Assembly: GCF_011806525.1 (NCBI RefSeq)
Contig: NZ_JAAVKI010000008.1
Span: forward strand, 186,001 to 250,000
DNA length: 64,000 bases
DNA from: Thalassospira sp. HF15
GTDB taxonomy: Bacteria > Pseudomonadota > Alphaproteobacteria > Rhodospirillales > Thalassospiraceae
Reading direction: 5' to 3'
The notes under the pieces are model-generated. The model did not search any database. It saw only the letters and a list, made by a program, of their open reading frames with translations, and had not been told where the DNA came from. Shown here one piece after another: positions 61,921-64,000 of this stretch. Positions within the stretch are counted from its first letter, which is position 1, and each line of letters starts with the position of its first letter. The translations under genes were made by a program, and so were the position numbers.

Positions 61921-63345
61921 TTAGCCAAAGGCACGTTGCAGGACTGGCACGCGCGACAGGATCAGGACATCAAGTGCCAGCACTGTCACAAGAGTGATTC
62001 CGGTAAGCGGGAAGGCCAGAGACAGAACCAGCATGAGGAACACTGCGCCCTTCCACAGCGGCAAATTGTTGGGAAGCGGCGGTGGCGTTAAACGCAAACT
62101 TTGCGCATTTGCCGGACGGCGCAGCCACCACATTACAATGCCACTGACACACAGGAAGATGACAGTCAGGCAGAACAGCGTATTGGCGATGATATTCCAC
62201 CACCCCAGATCACCCTGATGAAGAGCAATCCCTACGGCCATGCTTTTGGCGCCAAGCGAATAGTCATCATAGGTGACTTCGGCCAATACCTTGCCGCTAT
62301 ATTGATCGACATGAATGGTGCGGTCCCCGGTGGGTGGGACGCTATCGCCGCTCATACTGTCGGCGGAAAGAGTGTAAACGCCGTCTTCGCCACTTGGCAG
62401 GTTGATGCGGTACTGGCCGCTGAACCCGATGGAGCGCGCGAAGGCATTCATGCTGTCAAGGTTGATATCCGTTCCCGCCGGAAGGCCGGTTGTGCCGACG
62501 TCTGATCCGGATGCGGGCATCGGTGTTTGTTCAAGGCCCCAAGGTGCGTCATGCAGTGCGCCATGGTTCATATCGGCATGGATATCGTCAGATAGTGGAA
62601 CATTATCCCATTTTTCTGCGGGAAAGGTGCTCCAGGCCTGAACAAACTGACCGCCCCAGATTCCAGCCCAAGAAAGGCCTGAAATCAGGAAAAAGAATAG
62701 AACGACAGATATGTAAAAGCCTGATGTGACATGCAGTTCTTTCCAGAATGTCCGACGCGTTGCGGAAAAATCGGGCCAAAGCACACTGCCAAGGCCTTTG
62801 CCATTGCGCGGCCACCACATGTAGAGCCCTGTCACGATCAGAACGATGCCCAGCCCGGCGGCAATTTCTATCAAGCGGTCACCAAGATCACCAATCAGAA
62901 GTTCACCGTGGACTTCACTTGCCCAATAAAACCAACTGTCATCCTTGACGATGGTTTCGCGGATGTCGGTGGTGACAGGGTCAACGGTGACAACATGCTG
63001 CTTTCCGCCGCTATCGACCAGAAACATGGTGGCAAGGTTATCTTCAAGCGGGGCGATATATTGGCTGACTGATCCGTCCGGAAGGCTGTTGGCAGCGGCT
63101 TTGGCCTGTGCTGTCAGGGATTGATGTTGACCGTCCGAGGCAAGGATACGGTCACCAAAGCGTGTTTCGATGACGTTGAAATACATCATCATCAGGCCGG
63201 TCACAGCCAGCATCAAAAGGAACGGGACGACATACAGGCCAGCATAAAAATGCCAGCGCCATGCAGCCATATAGAATTTGCGTGCAACCGTGCGCTGTTC
63301 GCGATCACGAACAGCCGCATCCGCCAAAGCGGCTTGCTTTGTCAT
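61921..63345 (-). CDS. PepSY-associated transmembrane protein (PiuB-like)
   Basis: A 474-residue inner-membrane protein with four main spans (near 28-50, 175-195, 228-250 and 380-400) plus two at the C-terminus, and periplasmic PepSY-type segments (GQHQSLTAQAKAAANSLPDG; KVLAEVTYDDYSLGAKSMAVGIALHQGDLGWW). The pattern is that of PiuB/FsqB-like proteins, often found with TonB-dependent siderophore receptors and thought to reduce or release iron. The His residues before spans (WRWHFYAGLYVVPF, EVHGELLIGD, ALHQG) fit haem or metal contact. ATG at 63343-63345 has AAAGG upstream; the frame is open to 63585. Confidence 0.87.
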   Translation of the reverse strand: MTKQAALADAAVRDREQRTVARKFYMAAWRWHFYAGLYVVPFLLMLAVTGLMMMYFNVIETRFGDRILASDGQHQSLTAQAKAAANSLPDGSVSQYIAPLEDNLATMFLVDSGGKQHVVTVDPVTTDIRETIVKDDSWFYWASEVHGELLIGDLGDRLIEIAAGLGIVLIVTGLYMWWPRNGKGLGSVLWPDFSATRRTFWKELHVTSGFYISVVLFFFLISGLSWAGIWGGQFVQAWSTFPAEKWDNVPLSDDIHADMNHGALHDAPWGLEQTPMPASGSDVGTTGLPAGTDINLDSMNAFARSIGFSGQYRINLPSGEDGVYTLSADSMSGDSVPPTGDRTIHVDQYSGKVLAEVTYDDYSLGAKSMAVGIALHQGDLGWWNIIANTLFCLTVIFLCVSGIVMWWLRRPANAQSLRLTPPPLPNNLPLWKGAVFLMLVLSLAFPLTGITLVTVLALDVLILSRVPVLQRAFG

Positions 63346-63433
63346 GGAGATATACCTTTTCATTGGAAATGCACAAAGAACCACAGCAAGCGGCGCTAAT
63401 GCCGTGAAATCACTGCGGTAAATGATGGGCAGA

Positions 63434-63817
63434 TCAAACGATAAAGGGTGGGGCGCGCGGTATGGCGGGTGTGGCATGGATTGCCAGACGCAGCTCGACC
63501 CGTCTGGGCAGGTGGGCGAACACACGTGTTGCGAATTCGATCCGCGTCGGGACAGACGGGTTATCGGGCAGGATAACCGCCGCAACGATACGGCAGAATT
63601 CGCAGGTCTCCAGCAATCCTGTATTGTTGTCCGGATCGCTTGCCTGGCCGCTCAGGCACAGAACGGGAAGTGTGCCATCAGGCAGGGCAAAATTAGCAAT
63701 ATCCGCATCGGGAACAGGTCCAAACGACGCCAGCTTGTGCGACACACCCGCAAGCATCAGCGCTGTCACGCATAAAATGCGGACCATCAACCGTGCTTTT
63801 GATCGCAAACCTGACAT
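63434..63817 (-). CDS. Exported DUF2946-type protein
   Basis: A protein of about 127 residues with an N-terminal hydrophobic segment (LMVRILCVTALMLAGVSH), then the segment LPVLCLSGQ and the cysteine motif LETCEFCRIVAAVILP, as in the DUF2946 family, whose genes often neighbour metal-uptake receptors. It is just upstream of the PepSY gene on the same strand (88 bases), supporting a shared metal-related unit. Start 63815-63817 has GGGGAA before it; an upstream ATG at 63841 is possible. Function unknown. Confidence 0.72.
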   Translation of the reverse strand: MSGLRSKARLMVRILCVTALMLAGVSHKLASFGPVPDADIANFALPDGTLPVLCLSGQASDPDNNTGLLETCEFCRIVAAVILPDNPSVPTRIEFATRVFAHLPRRVELRLAIHATPAIPRAPPFIV

Positions 63818-63958
63818 GGATCGTTCCCCAAGTGATGTCATTGATGGGTGGTCAATGACAACATCCCGTATTCTTTTTACCCGCTTTCAACGCGTTAGAC
63901 CACGTGAATTATTCCTGATTTAAAACCCTGGGGTGGGATTGGGAGTGGGTATAAAAAA

Positions 63959-63993
63959 CCAAACCCGCCCGGATTGCTCCGAGGCGGGTTTGG
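63959..63993 (-). terminator. Terminator of a minus-strand gene beyond the right edge
   Basis: Eleven-pair stem CCAAACCCGCC / GGCGGGTTTGG with inner CGGA / TCCG pairs; the T-run (TTTTTT) is present only on the minus strand, so it ends transcription coming from the right, outside the window. Confidence 0.8.
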
Positions 63994-64000
63994 CGCACGG

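Noticed and set aside
1-64000. tRNA, rRNA, CRISPR arrays, insertion sequences, prophage
   Set aside because: No cloverleaf with CCA-type ends, no rRNA-like sequence, no regularly spaced repeats, no transposase, integrase or phage structural genes were seen on either strand.

Overview
The window is a stretch of bacterial chromosome that is gene-dense and moderately GC-rich. The gene content points to an alphaproteobacterium. The main evidence is an ATP synthase zeta (DUF1476) gene beside purC, the three-subunit proton-translocating transhydrogenase (pntAA-pntAB-pntB, the Rhodospirillum type), and the typical block ubiG / lysC / ptsP ... prfA-prmC-DUF4167 ... clpB. A marine Rhodospirillales-type organism such as Thalassospira is my best guess, but that is inference from gene order and style, not a database match. 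I see no rRNA, tRNA, CRISPR array, insertion sequence or prophage.

Layout. 1-8.2 kb: purine synthesis on the minus strand (purC, purS, purQ running off the left edge, and purB), with an NRDE protein, the ATPase zeta subunit, an orphan LuxR-type response regulator, a DMT exporter with a divergent LysR gene, and a PEBP protein between them. 8.4-12.6 kb: a GAF/HD-GYP signalling protein, then a membrane-bound AraC regulator next to an OmpV/MipA outer-membrane protein. 12.6-20.4 kb: radC, map, sfsA, a small conserved protein, a methyltransferase, a PNPOx-fold protein, a GST with divergent LysR, a ComF-type protein and grxC. 20.4-29.7 kb: a more accessory stretch with a COG4091 dehydrogenase and its GntR regulator, a nitrilase-family amidase, VOC, YHS and PhoX proteins, a methyltransferase, DUF1178 and a MASE1-GGDEF diguanylate cyclase.

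29.7-49.7 kb is mostly core: ubiG, lysC, a nitronate monooxygenase-like protein, ptsP, a RodZ-like protein, ispG, hisS, hemA-prfA-prmC (overlapping or adjacent), DUF4167 and clpB. Between DUF4167 and clpB lie a MOSC protein and an unusual solitary VirD4/TraG-like membrane protein that appears to have lost both Walker motifs. 49.8-64 kb: a DUF4197 protein, a P-loop kinase, an acyl-CoA ligase, pepF with an ABC1 kinase, a 747-bp non-coding region with an orphan terminator and several dyads, the pnt operon, an unknown anchored protein, an SDR enzyme, and a PepSY membrane protein with DUF2946 at the right end.

Most transcription units end in clear intrinsic terminators, several with the same CCCCGG/CCGGGG core. 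Start codons were moved from the longest possible reading frame wherever a ribosome-binding site supported another choice; GTG and TTG starts are frequent. The most unusual items are the degenerate coupling-protein-like gene at 44362-45957 and the structured non-coding region upstream of pntAA. All family assignments are from reading the translations; no searches were run.
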